Source: Pseudomonas linyingensis
GTDB taxonomy: Bacteria > Pseudomonadota > Gammaproteobacteria > Pseudomonadales > Pseudomonadaceae
NCBI RefSeq assembly: GCF_900109175.1
Contig: NZ_FNZE01000003.1
Span: 278,174 to 342,173 of the forward strand
Direction: 5' to 3'
DNA: 64,000 bases
The position numbers and the translations under genes are program-made. The notes beneath the pieces were generated by a model. The model made no database searches, had not been told where the DNA came from, and was given only the letters and a program-made list of their open reading frames with translations. The stretch's first letter is position 1, and each line of letters begins with the position of its first letter. This document shows positions 34,165-43,473 of the stretch, one piece after another.

Positions 34165-35832
34165 TCAGGCATGGCTCGCCTGACCCTGGAAGATGTCCCT
34201 GGCCATGTCCCGCAGCTTGAATTTCTGGATCTTGCCGGACGGGGTGCGCGGCAGCGCCGCCAGCACCTCGAGGTATTCGGGCAGGTACTGGCGGGTGAAT
34301 TTCTGCTCCACCAGGTAGTCGGTCACGTCCTTCAGGGTCAGCGTGGCGCTGCTGTCGTGCAGGGTGACGTAGGCGCACAGGCGTTCGCCGAGGCGCTCAT
34401 CGGGCGCGCCGACCAGGGCGACGGCCTGGATCGCCGGGTGCTTGTAGAGGGTGTTCTCGATGTCGGCGATCGGCAGGTTCTCGCCGCCGCGGATCACTAC
34501 GTCCTTGCTGCGCCCGGTGATGCGGATGTAGCCGGTCGCGTCCTTGCGGGCGATGTCGCCGGTGGCGAACCAGCCCTCGTTATCCAGCTGGTACATGTCC
34601 GGCTGGCGGAAGTAGCCGACGCACTGGCTGGCGCCGCGCACCAGCAGGTCGCCTTCCTCGCCGGCGGGCTGTTCGTGGCCCTCGCCGTCGACGATCTTCA
34701 CCTGCATGTAGGGCAGGGCCACGCCGTCGGAGTGCACCGCGGTGGTCTGCGGGTCCTCGGGGCGGGTGGTGGTCACCGCGCCGTTCTCGGTCATGCCCCA
34801 GGCCGAGATGACCTTGGTGCCTTGCATCACGCTGGCGGCCTTTTCCACCAGGGCGCCGGGAATCGGCGCGCCGGCGGAGATGAAGGTCTTCAGCGAGGCC
34901 TGCTGCTCGCGTTCATCGCGGGCGATGTCCACCAGGTCGGCGAGGAAGGGCGTCGAGCCCAGGGTCAGGGTGCAGCCTTCCTCGGCGACTACCCTTGCGG
35001 CGAACGCCGGCTCCCAGACGTCCTGCAGGATGGCGGTGGCGCCCAGGTAGACCGGCAGCATCAGGCCATAGAGGAAGCCGAGCTGGTGGGCCAGCGGTGA
35101 GGGCATCAGGATGATGTCGGTTGCGGACAGGCCCTGGCGCTCGCTGAACGGCCGGATGTTGCTCAGCAGGGTGTTGGAGGTGTGCATCACCCCCTTGGGC
35201 TTGCCGGTGGTGCCGGAGGTGTACAGCAGTTGCACAACCTCGTCGGCGCTCGGCCGGCGTTCGGCGAACAGCCTGGCGGTGTCGACTTCCTCTTCCCAGG
35301 CGCGCTGCAGCAGCACCTGCTCGAAGGACTGCTCGTCGTCGCTGTCGATCACCAGCACGTGCTTGAGGTCCGGCAGCTCGCTGCGCAGGCCCTGCAGCAT
35401 GGCTTGGTGGTCGAAGTGGCGGAAGATTTTGGGGACCACCACTACCTTGCTCTGGGCGTGGGCGAGCATGTACTGCATCTCGTGCTCGCGGAAGATCGGC
35501 ATCAGTGGGTTGCACACCGCGCCGATGCGCACGCAGGCCAGGAACAGCGCGCTCATCTGCCACCAGTTGGGCAGCTGGCAGGACACCACGTCGCCTTTCT
35601 CGACCCCCAGCGCCGCCAGGCCGGCGGCCATGCGGGTGATGCGCCGGTCCAGCTCGCTGTAGCTCATGGCGCTACGGTCGCCGGCATGCACCCGGTAACC
35701 CACCAGGGCAGTCTTCTGCGGTGTTTTTGTGACCGCCATCTCCAAGTAATCCGTAATGATCATGTCATTCCAGGCGCCGCATGCGTACATCTCGGTACGC
35801 CGCCCTTCGTGCATGTTTGTTGTTATTTTCAT
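34165..35832 (-). CDS. aliA: Cyclohexanecarboxylate-CoA ligase, AliA-like
   Basis: A 555-residue AMP-forming acyl-CoA ligase. The P-loop-like YTSGTTGKPKG (204-214), the A5 motif SAWGMTENGAV and the catalytic Lys534 (TPSGKIQKF) are intact; also WFATGDIARKDATGYIRITGRSKD. It is first in the minus arm, upstream of BadH, BadI and AliB, so cyclohexanecarboxylate is the likely substrate, though other ring or fatty acids are possible. GTGAGGA precedes the ATG at 35832. Codons 2-6 carry AAAATAACAACAAA, an A-rich motif of Hfq/Crc type. Confidence 0.88.
   Translation of the reverse strand: MKITTNMHEGRRTEMYACGAWNDMIITDYLEMAVTKTPQKTALVGYRVHAGDRSAMSYSELDRRITRMAAGLAALGVEKGDVVSCQLPNWWQMSALFLACVRIGAVCNPLMPIFREHEMQYMLAHAQSKVVVVPKIFRHFDHQAMLQGLRSELPDLKHVLVIDSDDEQSFEQVLLQRAWEEEVDTARLFAERRPSADEVVQLLYTSGTTGKPKGVMHTSNTLLSNIRPFSERQGLSATDIILMPSPLAHQLGFLYGLMLPVYLGATAILQDVWEPAFAARVVAEEGCTLTLGSTPFLADLVDIARDEREQQASLKTFISAGAPIPGALVEKAASVMQGTKVISAWGMTENGAVTTTRPEDPQTTAVHSDGVALPYMQVKIVDGEGHEQPAGEEGDLLVRGASQCVGYFRQPDMYQLDNEGWFATGDIARKDATGYIRITGRSKDVVIRGGENLPIADIENTLYKHPAIQAVALVGAPDERLGERLCAYVTLHDSSATLTLKDVTDYLVEQKFTRQYLPEYLEVLAALPRTPSGKIQKFKLRDMARDIFQGQASHA
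35816..35829 (-). promoter_or_regulatory. Hfq/Crc-type motif at the start of aliA
   Basis: AAAATAACAACAAA, codons 2-6 directly after the ATG. Confidence 0.65.
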
Positions 35833-35899
35833 GCATATCCTCACTTTAAAGAGGTTTTCGGTTTTGTTACGGCTTGCCACTGCGTTCCAGCTGGTTTCC

Positions 35900-35946
35900 A
35901 AGATAGGCCAGGCAATTTTGATATGTCAACATGTTGTCTTTATTTT
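35900..35946. promoter_or_regulatory. Divergent overlapping promoters with palindromic operator
   Basis: Minus strand, towards aliA: TTGACA (35924-35929), 18-bp spacer, TATCTT (35900-35905). Plus strand, towards badK: TTGATA (35918-35923), 17-bp spacer, TATTTT (35941-35946). The perfect palindrome CAACATGTTG (35927-35936) overlaps the minus -35 and lies in the plus spacer, so one bound repressor would block both arms. A second dyad TTGA-tatg-TCAA (35918-35929) overlaps it. The BadR-like MarR protein is the obvious candidate. Confidence 0.72.
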
Positions 35947-36036
35947 TCGGTGGGACTATTCTCGGGTCACGGCTCGGAAATGACGGCGAGCCGAGAGTCA
36001 AGCGCGAAACCTTGCCGGTCGGTGTGATCAGGCACG

Positions 36037-36050
36037 ACAAGAACAAGAAG
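36037..36050 (+). promoter_or_regulatory. Hfq/Crc-type motif in the badK leader
   Basis: ACAAGAACAAGAAG contains AAGAACAA (AANAANAA), 45 nt before the badK ATG. Confidence 0.5.
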
Positions 36051-36094
36051 CTGACCCGGACCTGATGGGCTCGGGAGCTGCAGAGGAGCAGGTC

Positions 36095-36871
36095 ATGGAG
36101 TTCGATAACATCCAGATAGAGGTCCAGGGGGCGGTCGGTCTGATCCGCCTGCATCGGCCAGAGGTCTACAACGCGCTGAACGGCGCGCTGATGCGCGAGC
36201 TGGGTGCCGCCTTGCGTCTTTTCGAGCGTGAAACGGACATTCGCTGCATGGTCATCACCGGCAGCGACAAGGCCTTCGCCGCGGGTGCGGACATCTCCGA
36301 GCTGCAGTTCAAGACCTTCTCCGACGTCTATCTGGAGAACTTCGTGACCGCCAGCTGGGAGGAGGTGACCCGCTGCCGCAAGCCGGTGATCGCTGCGGTG
36401 GCTGGGTTGGCGCTGGGCGGTGGCTGCGAGCTGGCGATGATGTGCGACTTCATCATCGCCGCCGACAACGCCCGCTTCGGCCAGCCGGAGGTCAAGGTCG
36501 GCACCATGCCGGGCGCCGGTGGCACCCAGCGGCTGACCCGCGCCATCGGCAAGGCCAAGGCCATGGACATGTGCCTGACCGGACGCACCCTGGATGCCCA
36601 GGAAGCGTTGAGCTACGGCCTGGTCAGCCGGGTGGTGCCGTTGGACCGGCTGCTGGACGAGGCACTGACCGCCGCCGCGCAGATCGCCAGCTACTCCGGC
36701 ATGGCGGTGCGCCTGAACAAGGAGGCGGTCGACCGCGCCTTCGAGACCACCCTCGCCGAGGGCGTGGAGTTCGAGCGTCGCCTGATGCACGCCAGCTTCG
36801 GTTCCGAGGACCAGAAGGAAGGCATGCAGGCCTTCGTGCAGAAGCGCAAGCCGCTGTGGCGGCACCGCTGA
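36095..36871 (+). CDS. badK: Cyclohex-1-ene-1-carboxyl-CoA hydratase, BadK-like
   Basis: A 258-residue crotonase-fold hydratase. Both catalytic glutamates are present (Glu112 in GGGCELAM, Glu132 in GQPEVKVG). Sequence blocks such as NALMRELGAAL-type start, FAAGADISEL, GTMPGAGGTQRLTRAIGKAKAMDMCLTGR and KRKPLWRHR follow R. palustris BadK, which hydrates the cyclohexene acyl-CoA to the 2-hydroxy form. GAGGAG sits before the ATG at 36095. It is the first gene of the plus arm and the only ring-phase enzyme there. Confidence 0.88.
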   Translation: MEFDNIQIEVQGAVGLIRLHRPEVYNALNGALMRELGAALRLFERETDIRCMVITGSDKAFAAGADISELQFKTFSDVYLENFVTASWEEVTRCRKPVIAAVAGLALGGGCELAMMCDFIIAADNARFGQPEVKVGTMPGAGGTQRLTRAIGKAKAMDMCLTGRTLDAQEALSYGLVSRVVPLDRLLDEALTAAAQIASYSGMAVRLNKEAVDRAFETTLAEGVEFERRLMHASFGSEDQKEGMQAFVQKRKPLWRHR

Positions 36872-36897
36872 GCCGCACGCTGCACCGACTCCGCCGC

Positions 36898-36911
36898 ACA
36901 ACAACAAGAAC
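36898..36911 (+). promoter_or_regulatory. Hfq/Crc-type motif before the PimF-like hydratase gene
   Basis: ACAACAACAAGAAC, 31 nt upstream of the ATG at 36942. Confidence 0.6.
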
Positions 36912-36941
36912 GCAGGCCCACGAGCCTGCAGGAGCTGAACA

Positions 36942-37805
36942 ATGCCATCCCCAGTGCAGTTCTCCCGCCAGGGCGCCATCGCCCTGATCACGGTCGACAA
37001 TCCCCCGGTCAACGCCCTCGGCCACGCCCTGCGCGCCGCCCTGCTGGAGGCCTTCCGCGCGGCCGAAACCGACGACGCGGTGCAGGCTGTGGTGCTCTGC
37101 TGCGCCGGCCGCACCTTCATCGCCGGGGCGGACATCCGCGAGTTCGGCCAGACCCCGCAGGCGCCACTGCTACCGGAGCTGGTCGAGGCCATCGAGGCGT
37201 GCAGCAAGCCCAGCGTCGCCGCGATCCACGGCTCGGCCCTCGGCGGCGGGCTGGAAGTGGCCATGGCCTGCCACTACCGCATCGCCCGCGACGACGCGGC
37301 CATCGGTCTGCCGGAAGTCCGGCTCGGACTGATCCCCGGCGCCGGCGGCACCCAGCGCCTGCCGCGCCTGGTCGGCGTGGCCCGCGCCCTGCGCATGATC
37401 ACCAGCGGCGCGGCCATCGGCACCGCCGAGGCGCTGGCCTGCGGGCTGGTCGACGACTGGTTCGAAGGTGAGGCGCAGGCCGCCGGGCTGGCCTTCGCCG
37501 CGCGCCTGCTGGCCGAGCAGCGCGGACCGCGGCGCAGCGGCGAGCGCCGCGACCAGCTGCAGGCCGACGACGTTGCGGGGCTGTTCGCCGCCAAGCGCGC
37601 CGAGGTGGAGCAGCAGATGCCCGGATCGTTCGCGGCGCAGCGCGCCATCGCCGCCATCAAGGCCGCCACCCGGCTGCCGCTGGCCGAGGGCCTCAAGCGC
37701 GAGCGCGCGCTGTTCGAGGAGTGCCTGCAGTCGCCGCAGCGCGCCGCGCTGGTGGAAGCCTTCTTTGCCGAGCGCGCCGCGCGCAAGGCTCAATCGGCCG
37801 CCTGA
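36942..37805 (+). CDS. Enoyl-CoA hydratase equivalent to the N-terminal half of PimF/FadJ
   Basis: A 287-residue hydratase with both catalytic glutamates (Glu105 in GGGLEVAM, Glu125 in GLPEVRLG) and GLIPGAGGTQRLPR. The C-terminal linker (LPLAEGLKRERALFEECL and FFAERAARK) is what precedes the dehydrogenase domain in multifunctional PimF/FadB/FadJ proteins, but here the chain stops there. It looks like the detached hydratase half; the dehydrogenase function is encoded separately at 41954-43462. Its likely substrate is 2,3-didehydropimeloyl-CoA. Confidence 0.85.
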   Translation: MPSPVQFSRQGAIALITVDNPPVNALGHALRAALLEAFRAAETDDAVQAVVLCCAGRTFIAGADIREFGQTPQAPLLPELVEAIEACSKPSVAAIHGSALGGGLEVAMACHYRIARDDAAIGLPEVRLGLIPGAGGTQRLPRLVGVARALRMITSGAAIGTAEALACGLVDDWFEGEAQAAGLAFAARLLAEQRGPRRSGERRDQLQADDVAGLFAAKRAEVEQQMPGSFAAQRAIAAIKAATRLPLAEGLKRERALFEECLQSPQRAALVEAFFAERAARKAQSAA

Positions 37806-37852
37806 TCCCAGTCACCGCGGGCGGCCCCGCCGCCATCAATCGAGGAGTCTCC

Positions 37853-39034
37853 ATGGACATCAACTACAGCGCGGAAGAACTCGCCTTCCGCGACCAGGTG
37901 CGCGAGTTCCTGCGCGCCGAACTGCCCGCGGACATCGCCGAGCGGGTGCGCCTCGGCAAGCACCTGAGCAAGAACGACCACCAGCGCTGGCAGCGCATCC
38001 TCAATACCCGCGGCTGGTATGCCGCCAACTGGCCGGTGGAGTTCGGTGGCACCGGCTGGAGCGTGGTGCACAAGCACATCTTCGAGGAGGAGTGCGCCGC
38101 CTTCGGTGCGCCGCGGCTGATCTCCTTCGGCGTCAACATGGTCGCCCCGGTGATCATCAAGTTCGGCAGCGCCGAGCAAAAGGCCTACTACCTGCCGCGC
38201 ATCCTCGACGGCAGCGACTGGTGGTGCCAGGGCTACTCCGAGCCGGGCGCCGGTTCCGACCTGTCCTCACTGAAGACCCGCGGGGTGCGCGAGGGCGACC
38301 ACTACGTGGTCAACGGCCAGAAGACCTGGACAACCCTCGGCCAGCACGCCAACAAGATCTTCTGCCTGGTGCGCACCGACCCGCAGGCCCAGCAGCAGCG
38401 CGGCATTTCCTTCCTGCTGATCGACATGGCCACGCCCGGCATCAGCGTGCGGCCGATCATCACCCTCGATGGCGAGCACGAGGTCAACGAGGTGTTCTTC
38501 GACAACGTGCGGGTGCCGGTGGCCAACCTGGTCGGCGAGGCGAACCAGGGCTGGACCTGCGCCAAGTACCTGCTCAGCCACGAACGCACCGGCCAGGCCG
38601 GCATCGGCATCTCCAAGGCCGCGCTGGCCCACCTCAAGCAGGTCGCCGCCCGCGAGGGGCGCCTCGACGACCCGCTGCTGCGCGCGCAGATCGCCGAGGT
38701 GGAGATGCAGCTGATGGCCATCGAGGTCAGCACCCTACGCATCCTCGCCGCTGCCCAGGCCGGCGGTGTGCCGGGCGCGGAAAGCTCGATCCTCAAGATC
38801 AAGGGCTCGGAAATCCGCCAGGCGATCAGCCACCTGCTGCGCAAGGTCATCGGCCCCTGCGCGCTGCCGTTCCTCGAGGACGAGCTGGATCCGGCGTTTG
38901 CCGGTGCGCCGCTGCACGCCGACTACGCCGCCGGCCCGGCCAGCCAGTACTTAAACCTGCGCAAGCTGTCGATCTACGGCGGCTCCAACGAAATCCAGAA
39001 GAACATCATCGCCAAGATGATCCTCGATCTGTAG
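37853..39034 (+). CDS. pimC: Pimeloyl-CoA dehydrogenase large subunit, PimC-like
   Basis: A 393-residue acyl-CoA dehydrogenase: INYSAEELAFRDQVREFLRAELP, GWYAANWPVEFGGTGWS, WWCQGYSEPGAGSDLSSLKT, GQKTWTTLGQHANKIFCL, DGEHEVNEVFFDNV and IYGGSNEIQKNIIAK. These blocks follow PimC of R. palustris, which works with PimD on dicarboxylyl-CoA. At the YEGT position it has Gly (YGGS), so the base must sit elsewhere, as in related heteromeric enzymes. GAGGAG lies before the ATG at 37853. Confidence 0.86.
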   Translation: MDINYSAEELAFRDQVREFLRAELPADIAERVRLGKHLSKNDHQRWQRILNTRGWYAANWPVEFGGTGWSVVHKHIFEEECAAFGAPRLISFGVNMVAPVIIKFGSAEQKAYYLPRILDGSDWWCQGYSEPGAGSDLSSLKTRGVREGDHYVVNGQKTWTTLGQHANKIFCLVRTDPQAQQQRGISFLLIDMATPGISVRPIITLDGEHEVNEVFFDNVRVPVANLVGEANQGWTCAKYLLSHERTGQAGIGISKAALAHLKQVAAREGRLDDPLLRAQIAEVEMQLMAIEVSTLRILAAAQAGGVPGAESSILKIKGSEIRQAISHLLRKVIGPCALPFLEDELDPAFAGAPLHADYAAGPASQYLNLRKLSIYGGSNEIQKNIIAKMILDL

Positions 39035-39045
39035 GAGAGCACCCC

Positions 39046-40188
39046 ATGGACTTCAAATTGACCGAAGAGCAGCAGATGCTGCAGGACACCGTGGCCCGTC
39101 TGGTGCGCGACAGCTACGGCTTCGAGCAGCGCGAGCATTTCTACCGCAGCGAGCCCGGATTCAGCCGCGAGTTCTGGCAGCAGTTGGGCGAGCTGGGCCT
39201 CTGCGGCATGCCCTTCAGCGAGGCCCACGGCGGCTTCGGCGGCAGCGGCGTGGACAACATGCTGATCATGACCGAGCTGGGCCGCGGCCTGTGCCTGGAG
39301 CCCTACCTGCAGTCGCAGATCCACGCCGGCGGCCTGCTCCAGCAGCTGGGCAGCGTCGAGCAGCTCGAACGGCTGCTGCCGGTGTTGATCAGCGGCGAGC
39401 TGCAGCTGGCGGTCGCCCTAGAGGAGCGGCAGAGCCACTACCAGCTACTCGACGTGCAGACCCGCGCCGAGCGGGTCGACGGTGGCTGGGAGCTGAGCGG
39501 GCGCAAGGTGGTGGTGATCGGCGGGCACAGCGCCGGGATGCTGCTGGTCTCGGCGCGTACGCGCGGCGAAGCGCGCGACGAGCAGGGCATCTCGCTGTTT
39601 CTGGTCGATCCCCAGGCCGAGGGACTGAGCCGCAAGGTCTACCCGACCATCGACGGCCCTAAGGCCTGTGACCTGTTCCTCGAGCGCGTGCTGGTACGCG
39701 ATACCGATCTGCTCGGCGAGCCGGGCCAGGCGCTGGCGGCGCTGCGCTACCAGCAGGGCCGCGCCATCGCCGCCCAGTGCGCCGAGGCCATCGGCAGCAT
39801 GCAGGAGGCCTGCCAGCTGACCCTCGACTACCTGAAGACCCGCCAGCAGTTCGGCAAGCCGATCGGCAAGTTCCAGGCCCTGCAGCACCGCATGGTCGAC
39901 ATGCGTACCGAACTGGAACTGGCCACTTCCATGGCCATCCTCGCCGCCTGCGTGGCAGACCAGGCCGACAGCCTGGAGCGCAGCCGGCGCCTGGCCGCCG
40001 CCAAGTTCATCGTCACCCGCGCCGCGCGCTTCATCGCCGAGCAGGCGATCCAGCTGCACGGCGGCATCGGCATGACCTGGGAATACAACCTGGCCCACCA
40101 CGCCAAGCGCCTGGTAATGCTCAGCCACCAGCTGGGCGATGACGACCATCACCTGAGTGCCTACGCCGAGCTGCTGCACAGCGCCTGA
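39046..40188 (+). CDS. pimD: Pimeloyl-CoA dehydrogenase small subunit, PimD-like
   Basis: A 380-residue acyl-CoA-dehydrogenase paralogue: [57 protein letters not shown]-type helix, and the terminal [22 protein letters not shown]. The catalytic-Glu motif is absent and the C-terminal region is that of the small subunit in alpha2-beta2 acyl-CoA dehydrogenases. It starts 11 bp after pimC. Together the pair would oxidise pimeloyl-CoA and pass electrons to the ETF encoded next. Confidence 0.85.
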   Translation: MDFKLTEEQQMLQDTVARLVRDSYGFEQREHFYRSEPGFSREFWQQLGELGLCGMPFSEAHGGFGGSGVDNMLIMTELGRGLCLEPYLQSQIHAGGLLQQLGSVEQLERLLPVLISGELQLAVALEERQSHYQLLDVQTRAERVDGGWELSGRKVVVIGGHSAGMLLVSARTRGEARDEQGISLFLVDPQAEGLSRKVYPTIDGPKACDLFLERVLVRDTDLLGEPGQALAALRYQQGRAIAAQCAEAIGSMQEACQLTLDYLKTRQQFGKPIGKFQALQHRMVDMRTELELATSMAILAACVADQADSLERSRRLAAAKFIVTRAARFIAEQAIQLHGGIGMTWEYNLAHHAKRLVMLSHQLGDDDHHLSAYAELLHSA

Positions 40189-40216
40189 ATTCCACCCAAG
40201 ACCCGAGGACAACAAG

Positions 40217-40966
40217 ATGAAGATACTGGTCGCGGTAAAAAGAGTGGTCGACTACAACGTCAAGGTCCGCGTCAAGGCGGACGGCTCCGGCGTCGACCTC
40301 GCCAACGTCAAGATGGCGATGAACCCCTTCTGCGAGATCGCCGTGGAAGAAGCGGTGCGCCTCAAGGAGAAGGGCATCGCCAGCGAGGTGGTGGTGGTCA
40401 GCATCGGCAGCAGTGCTGCCCAGGAACAGCTGCGCACCGCGCTGGCCCTCGGCGCCGACCGCGCCGTGCTGGTGGAAAGCAATGACGAGCTGGGCCCGCT
40501 GGCCGTCGCCAAGTTGCTCAAGGCCGTGGTGGATAAAGAGCAGCCGCAGCTGGTGATCCTCGGTAAGCAGGCCATCGACAGCGACAACAACCAGACCGGG
40601 CAGATGCTCGCCGCGCTCTGCGGCTTCGCCCAGGGCACCTTCGCCTCCAGGGTGGAGGTCGCCGGCGATCAGCTCAACGTCACCCGCGAGATCGACGGCG
40701 GCCTGCAGACCGTCGCGCTCAAGCTGCCCGCCATCGTCACCACCGACCTGCGCCTCAACGAGCCGCGCTACGCATCCTTGCCCAACATCATGAAGGCCAA
40801 GAAGAAGCCGCTCGATGTGGTCACTCCCGATGCGCTGGGCGTGTCCACCGCCTCCACGGTGAAGGTGCTCAAGGTCGAGGCGCCGGCCGCACGCAGCGCC
40901 GGGATCAAGGTTGGCTCGGTCGCCGAGCTGGTGGAAAAACTCAAGAACGAAGCGAAGGTGATCTGA
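40217..40966 (+). CDS. etfB: Electron-transfer flavoprotein beta subunit
   Basis: A 249-residue Etf[54 protein letters not shown] and [22 protein letters not shown]. The last third is the recognition and ETFA-contact region ([13 protein letters not shown]). It binds AMP and contacts acyl-CoA dehydrogenases. The ATG at 40217 follows GAGGACAACAAG. It overlaps etfA by one base (TGATG). The presence of a dedicated ETF beside four acyl-CoA dehydrogenase genes is a strong sign of pathway-specific electron flow. Confidence 0.95.
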   Translation: MKILVAVKRVVDYNVKVRVKADGSGVDLANVKMAMNPFCEIAVEEAVRLKEKGIASEVVVVSIGSSAAQEQLRTALALGADRAVLVESNDELGPLAVAKLLKAVVDKEQPQLVILGKQAIDSDNNQTGQMLAALCGFAQGTFASRVEVAGDQLNVTREIDGGLQTVALKLPAIVTTDLRLNEPRYASLPNIMKAKKKPLDVVTPDALGVSTASTVKVLKVEAPAARSAGIKVGSVAELVEKLKNEAKVI

Positions 40967-41895
40967 TGGCCATCCTGGTACTCGCAGAGCACAACAACGC
41001 CGCCCTGGCCGCGGCGACCCTGAACACTGTGTCCGCTGCCCAGCAGATTGGTGGTGATATCCATGTGCTGGTCGCCGGTGCTGGTTGCGCCGCGGTGGCC
41101 ACCGCCGCCGCCCAGGTCGCCGGCGTGGCCAAGGTACTGGTTGCCGACCACGCCGCCTATGCCAACCAGCTGCCGGAAAATCTCGCGCTGCTGATTGCCG
41201 AGCTGGGCAAGAATTACAGCCACGTGCTGGCCGCCGCCACCACCAACGGCAAGAACGTCCTGCCGCGCGTGGCCGCGCTGCTCGACGTCGATCAGATCTC
41301 CGAGATCGTCAAGGTTATCGACGCCGACACCTTCCAGCGGCCGATCTATGCCGGCAACGCCATCGCCACCGTGCAGTCCAGCGCGGCGGTCAAGGTGATC
41401 AGCGTGCGCGGCACCGGCTTCGACGCCGTGGCCGCCAGCGGTGGCTCGGCCAGCATCGAGGCCATCGCCAGCGTCACTGATGCCGGCATCTCCGCCTTCG
41501 TCGGCGAGGAAGTCGCCAAGTCCGAACGTCCCGAGCTGACTTCCGCCAAGGTCATCGTCTCCGGCGGCCGCGGCATGCAGAACGGTGACAACTTCCAGCT
41601 GCTCTACGGCGTTGCCGACAAGCTCGGCGCCGCCGTCGGTGCCTCGCGCGCGGCGGTGGATGCCGGTTTCGTGCCCAACGACATGCAGGTCGGCCAGACC
41701 GGCAAGATCGTCGCGCCGCAGCTGTACATCGCCGTGGGCATCTCCGGTGCCATCCAGCACCTGGCCGGCATGAAGGACTCCAAGGTGATCGTGGCGATCA
41801 ACAAGGACGAGGAGGCGCCGATCTTCCAGGTGGCCGACTACGGTCTGGTTGGCGACCTGTTTGAGGCGGTGCCGGAGCTGGAAGCCCAGCTCTGA
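40966..41895 (+). CDS. etfA: Electron-transfer flavoprotein alpha subunit
   Basis: A 309-residue EtfA with the FAD-binding C-terminal domain ([74 protein letters not shown]). It forms the heterodimer with EtfB and delivers electrons from AliB, PimCD and GcdH to ETF-ubiquinone oxidoreductase, which is not in this window. Confidence 0.95.
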   Translation: MAILVLAEHNNAALAAATLNTVSAAQQIGGDIHVLVAGAGCAAVATAAAQVAGVAKVLVADHAAYANQLPENLALLIAELGKNYSHVLAAATTNGKNVLPRVAALLDVDQISEIVKVIDADTFQRPIYAGNAIATVQSSAAVKVISVRGTGFDAVAASGGSASIEAIASVTDAGISAFVGEEVAKSERPELTSAKVIVSGGRGMQNGDNFQLLYGVADKLGAAVGASRAAVDAGFVPNDMQVGQTGKIVAPQLYIAVGISGAIQHLAGMKDSKVIVAINKDEEAPIFQVADYGLVGDLFEAVPELEAQL

Positions 41896-41953
41896 GCCGA
41901 CACGATCTGACCGCCCGGCCGGGCGGTCATCCAGCCCAGATGAAGGAGGCAGG

Positions 41954-43462
41954 ATGTTCAAACGAATAGGCGTGATCGGCAGTGGCGCGATGGGCCGCGG
42001 CATTGCCCAGCTGTTTGCCACGGCGGGCGTCGAGGTGCTGCTGCATGACAGCCGCAGCGAGGCCATCGACCAGGCTCTGGCCTACAACCGCGACACGCTG
42101 GAGCGTGCGGCGGCCAAGGGCAAGCTGAGCCCCGAGCAGCTCGACGCGACCCTGGCGCGCATGCGCCCGGCCGAGACGCTGGCGGCGCTGGCCGACTGCG
42201 ACCTGCTGATCGAGGCCATCGTGGAAAACCTCGAGGCCAAGCAGGCATTGTTCCGGGCCCTGGAAGAGCTGGTCGCCGTCGATGCGGTGCTGGCCACCAA
42301 TACCTCGTCGCTGTCGGTGACCCGCATCGCCAGCGGCTGCCGGCACCCCGAGCGGGTCGCCGGCTTCCACTTCTTCAACCCGGTGCCGCTGATGAAGATC
42401 GTCGAGGTGGTGCGCGGCGAGCGCACCGCCCCGGCGGTGATCCAGCGTCTGGCGGCACTGGCCGAGCAGGCCGGGCACTTCCCGGCGACCACCCCGGACA
42501 CCCCCGGCTTCCTGGTCAACCACGCCGGGCGCGCCTACGGCACCGAGGCGCTGCGCATCCTCGCCGAGGGTGTGGCCTCGCCGGTGCAGATCGACCGCAT
42601 CCTGCGCGACAGCCTGGGCTTTCGCATGGGGCCGTTCGAGCTGCTCGACCTGATCGGCCTGGACGTGACCCAGGCGGTGATGGAGTCGGTCTACCAGCAG
42701 TTCTACCAGGACCCACGCTACACGCCGTCCTATCTGGTGGCGCCGCGTCTGGCCGCCGGCCTGCTCGGGCGCAAGAGCGGCGAGGGCTTCTATCGCTACG
42801 TCGATGGGCAGGCCCAGCACGAGGCCGAACCGGCCCCGGCGCCGGTGGCCATCGAGCGGCCGTTCTGGCTGGACAGCCGCGATAGCGCGGTGCGCGAGCA
42901 GGTCGCCGCGGTACTGGCCGCCGCCGGCGCGGTGCTGGAGGAGGGCAGCCCGCCCTCGGCGCAAGCCATCTGCCTGGTCACCCCGCTGGGCGAGGATGCC
43001 AGCAGCTGCATCGCCCGCCAGCAGTTGCCGGTGGCGCGCAGCCTGGCGCTGGAAACCCTGGCCGGCTTCGCCAAACGCCGCGTGCTGATGCGCCAGCCAG
43101 GACTCGATGCCCAGGTGCTGGCCCAGGCCCGCCAGGCGCTGGGCGCCGATGGCGTACCGGTGGAGGTGATCAACGACTCGCCGGGCTTCGTCGCCCAGCG
43201 TGTGCTGGCCGGGATCGTCAACCTCGGCTGCGAGATCGCTCAGCGGCGCATCGCCAGTCCGGCGGTGCTCGACCGCGCAGTGCAGCTGGCGCTGGGCTAT
43301 CCGCACGGTCCGCTGGGCTTTGGCGAGCTGTTCGGCGCGGTGCGCGTCGAGCAGATCCTCCACGAGCTGCACGAGCAGTACCAGGAGCCGCGCTACCGGG
43401 TCAGCCCGTGGCTGCGCCGCCGCGTGCAGCTTGGCCTGCCGCTCACCACCCCGGAAGATTAG
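41954..43462 (+). CDS. 3-hydroxyacyl-CoA dehydrogenase (PaaH-type)
   Basis: A 502-residue NAD-dependent dehydrogenase: nucleotide motif VIGSGAMGRGIAQLF, then LLIEAIVENLEAKQALF, NTSSLSVTRIA, GFHFFNPVPLMKIVEVV with the catalytic His, and NDSPGFVAQRVLAG. It has two C-terminal dimerisation domains (about 190-285 and 405-490), as in PaaH/PaaC proteins. In this cluster the likely substrate is 3-hydroxypimeloyl-CoA, and 3-hydroxybutyryl-CoA afterwards. GGAGGCAGG precedes the ATG at 41954. Confidence 0.9.
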   Translation: MFKRIGVIGSGAMGRGIAQLFATAGVEVLLHDSRSEAIDQALAYNRDTLERAAAKGKLSPEQLDATLARMRPAETLAALADCDLLIEAIVENLEAKQALFRALEELVAVDAVLATNTSSLSVTRIASGCRHPERVAGFHFFNPVPLMKIVEVVRGERTAPAVIQRLAALAEQAGHFPATTPDTPGFLVNHAGRAYGTEALRILAEGVASPVQIDRILRDSLGFRMGPFELLDLIGLDVTQAVMESVYQQFYQDPRYTPSYLVAPRLAAGLLGRKSGEGFYRYVDGQAQHEAEPAPAPVAIERPFWLDSRDSAVREQVAAVLAAAGAVLEEGSPPSAQAICLVTPLGEDASSCIARQQLPVARSLALETLAGFAKRRVLMRQPGLDAQVLAQARQALGADGVPVEVINDSPGFVAQRVLAGIVNLGCEIAQRRIASPAVLDRAVQLALGYPHGPLGFGELFGAVRVEQILHELHEQYQEPRYRVSPWLRRRVQLGLPLTTPED

Positions 43463-43473
43463 GAGCACTCGGC

